From: Hyphomicrobiales bacterium
GTDB taxonomy: Bacteria; Pseudomonadota; Alphaproteobacteria; Rhizobiales; Rhizobiaceae
DNA length: 36,915 nt
Assembly (NCBI GenBank): GCA_026400435.1
Contig: JAPLOZ010000003.1
Location: 1-36,915, forward strand
Reading direction: 5' to 3'
Shown here: positions 35,703 to 36,915 of the stretch, piece after piece
How positions within the stretch are numbered: position 1 is the first letter of the stretch
Layout: each line of letters starts with the position of its first letter
Program-made: the position numbers and the translations under genes
Notes under the pieces: model-generated
Databases searched by the model: none
What the model was told of the DNA's origin: nothing
The model's input: only the letters and a program-made list of their open reading frames with translations

Positions 35703-36206
35703 TCAGCGGTCCGTTCGGGCGGGTATCAGACGCTCAAAGGTCTGTTCGCGGACGCCACCGCTCCATTGGTCGACTTCGGCCTCTTCAACAAGAACGAAGC
35801 CGTGCCTCTCGTAGAGGCTGCGCGCGGCGTCCAGTCCTGCGAAGGTGGTGAGCCAGATGCGTGCATAGCCGCGTCCGTCGCAGAACTTCAACGCGCGGCC
35901 GAGCAGATCGGCGCCCAGCCCCCTGCCCTGCATCTCCTCGCCGACGATGAACCAGCGCAGATGTGCGCCGCGCGGCCCACCGCCGCTGGCATCCACCACT
36001 ACCGAGGCGACTGCCCCGTCTTCGCCATAGGCGGCGAGGAACAGATCCCGTTCGTCATCGTGCCGGGCCAGATATTCAGCGAGTTCCATGCCTACCTTGG
36101 TCTCGAAAGGCAGGCCGAAATTCCAGTGTTTCGCATAGTAGCGCGCATGAAGCCCGACGATGTCGGCAAGCGCGCCCGGCCTGTAGCCGCCGATCTCTAT
36201 TGTCAT
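35703..36206 (-). CDS. GNAT acetyltransferase in the ABC operon
   Basis: The 167-residue protein has the acetyl-CoA loop QGRGLG at 93-98 in RWFIVGEEMQGRGLGADLL and the C-terminal signature ARSLYERHGFVLVEEAEVDQW. The N-terminal phrase GYRPGALADIVGLHARYYAKHW resembles the acetyltransferase half of MarR-GNAT proteins, although no MarR domain is fused here. It probably acetylates a small molecule or peptide. Only seven bases separate it from the binding-protein gene and two from the permease gene, so the three are one operon and the acetyltransferase may act on the imported compound. Confidence 0.9.
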   Translation of the reverse strand: MTIEIGGYRPGALADIVGLHARYYAKHWNFGLPFETKVGMELAEYLARHDDERDLFLAAYGEDGAVASVVVDASGGGPRGAHLRWFIVGEEMQGRGLGADLLGRALKFCDGRGYARIWLTTFAGLDAARSLYERHGFVLVEEAEVDQWSGGVREQTFERLIPARTDR

Positions 36207-36213
36207 TTGGGCG

Positions 36214-36915
36214 CTACGGCTTGTAGTCGACGAACCACTTTTTCGTCAGCGCGTCGAGCGTTCCGTCTGCCTTGAGCGCGGCGATGCCTGCGTTGACCGG
36301 CGCGACAAGGTCGGAACCCTTGGGGAAGATGAAGCCGAATTCTTCGGCTTGCAGCGGCTCGCCGATCATCTTCAGCTTGCCGCCCGAGCCTTCGGAAAGG
36401 AACTTGCCGGCAGCGCTGTCGGTCAGGACGAGATCTACGTCACCCGACTTCAGCGCCTCGACGGTTGCAGCGAATGTCTCCATCAGCTTGATGCGCGGGT
36501 TCTGCTCGTTGCCGTCGAGCACATTGTAGACGGCGACGTAGAATGGCGAAGTCCCGGCCTGCGCGCCGACCAGAAGCTTGTCGTCGGCAGCGAAGCCCTT
36601 GGGATCGGTAAAACGGGTCTCGTCTCCACGCACCAGCATGAAGATTTCGGATTTCATGTAGGGGTCGGAGAAGTCGACCTTCTCCTTGCGCTCATCCTTG
36701 ATGGTGATGCCGGTCATGCCGATGTCGTACTGCTTGTCGGACACCGCCTGGATCATCGCGTCCCATGAGGTGTTCTGATACTCGACCTTGAAGTTCAGCC
36801 GCTTGGCGAGTTCGGCCATGGCGTCATATTCCCAGCCGATCGGCTGGCCGGTCTTCTGGTCGACGAACTGGAGCGGGAAATAGGCGTTTTCGGTCACCAC
36901 GACGACCGTCTTGCC
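36214..36915 (-). CDS. ABC transporter amino-acid-binding protein (partial)
   Basis: The gene runs off the right edge, so the signal peptide and the first residues are missing. What remains (about 233 residues) is a family 3 periplasmic binding protein: [27 protein letters not shown] near the start, [25 protein letters not shown] and then [22 protein letters not shown], the sequence typical of His/Lys/Arg/Glu binders. [17 protein letters not shown] and the C-terminal DALTKKWF are also typical. It captures an amino acid in the periplasm for the permease two genes downstream. No frame break is seen. Confidence 0.92.
   Translation of the reverse strand, partial: GKTVVVVTENAYFPLQFVDQKTGQPIGWEYDAMAELAKRLNFKVEYQNTSWDAMIQAVSDKQYDIGMTGITIKDERKEKVDFSDPYMKSEIFMLVRGDETRFTDPKGFAADDKLLVGAQAGTSPFYVAVYNVLDGNEQNPRIKLMETFAATVEALKSGDVDLVLTDSAAGKFLSEGSGGKLKMIGEPLQAEEFGFIFPKGSDLVAPVNAGIAALKADGTLDALTKKWFVDYKP

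Overview
The window looks like chromosomal DNA of a high-GC alphaproteobacterium of the order Rhizobiales, most likely a Mesorhizobium-like member of the Phyllobacteriaceae. The reasons are the rplU-rpmA-acetyltransferase-obgE-proB-proA-nadD order, an L21 protein with the long Ala/Lys-rich and helix-hairpin-helix tail seen in rhizobia, an OtpR/CenR-type regulator beside a cyclic-nucleotide-binding gene, ftsK-lolA, and sdhCDAB. All calls come from reading the sequence; no database search was run.

Positions 1-2220 are the accessory part. A minus-strand gene with HUH and YxxK motifs (rolling-circle Rep/relaxase type) is divergent from a plus-strand PD-(D/E)XK nuclease of the putative PGN_0703 restriction-endonuclease type. 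Both lie directly beyond the 3' end of a tRNA-Ser(CGA) gene, with direct repeats next to it, as expected for one end of an element integrated at a tRNA. No integrase is in the window.

From 2314 to 8622 is a housekeeping block: rplU and rpmA with a candidate leader attenuator and a strong terminator, a RimJ/RimL-type acetyltransferase, then the run obgE-proB-proA-nadD (GTPase, proline synthesis, NAD synthesis). From 8623 to 12002 come a LysR regulator divergent from a DUF1127 gene, an L,D-transpeptidase, an OmpR-family regulator of the CenR/OtpR type, a Rhizobiales-type palindromic intergenic repeat and a cNMP-binding protein. From 12042 to 16447, on the minus strand, are ftsK, lolA and xthA.

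From 16595 to 24721 are a small secreted protein, glnK-amtB behind a near-consensus sigma-54 promoter, acyl-CoA thioesterase II, a UbiH-type hydroxylase, a translationally coupled small membrane protein/DGPF pair, an OsmC protein, an MgtC-like protein and leuC. From 24754 to 30362 are a conserved hypothetical gene, two tandem paralogous membrane diguanylate cyclases, and a minus-strand pair formed by a coiled-coil membrane protein and a ClpP-fold (COG3904-like) membrane protein, plus a secreted hypothetical protein.

A 435-base regulatory gap with helically phased direct repeats and an 18-bp perfect palindrome precedes sdhCDAB and yceH. The right end is a minus-strand amino-acid ABC importer operon (binding protein cut by the window edge, GNAT acetyltransferase, permease) whose ATPase is not visible. 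The least explained parts are the HUH/nuclease module, the sdh upstream region and the membrane/ClpP-fold pair.
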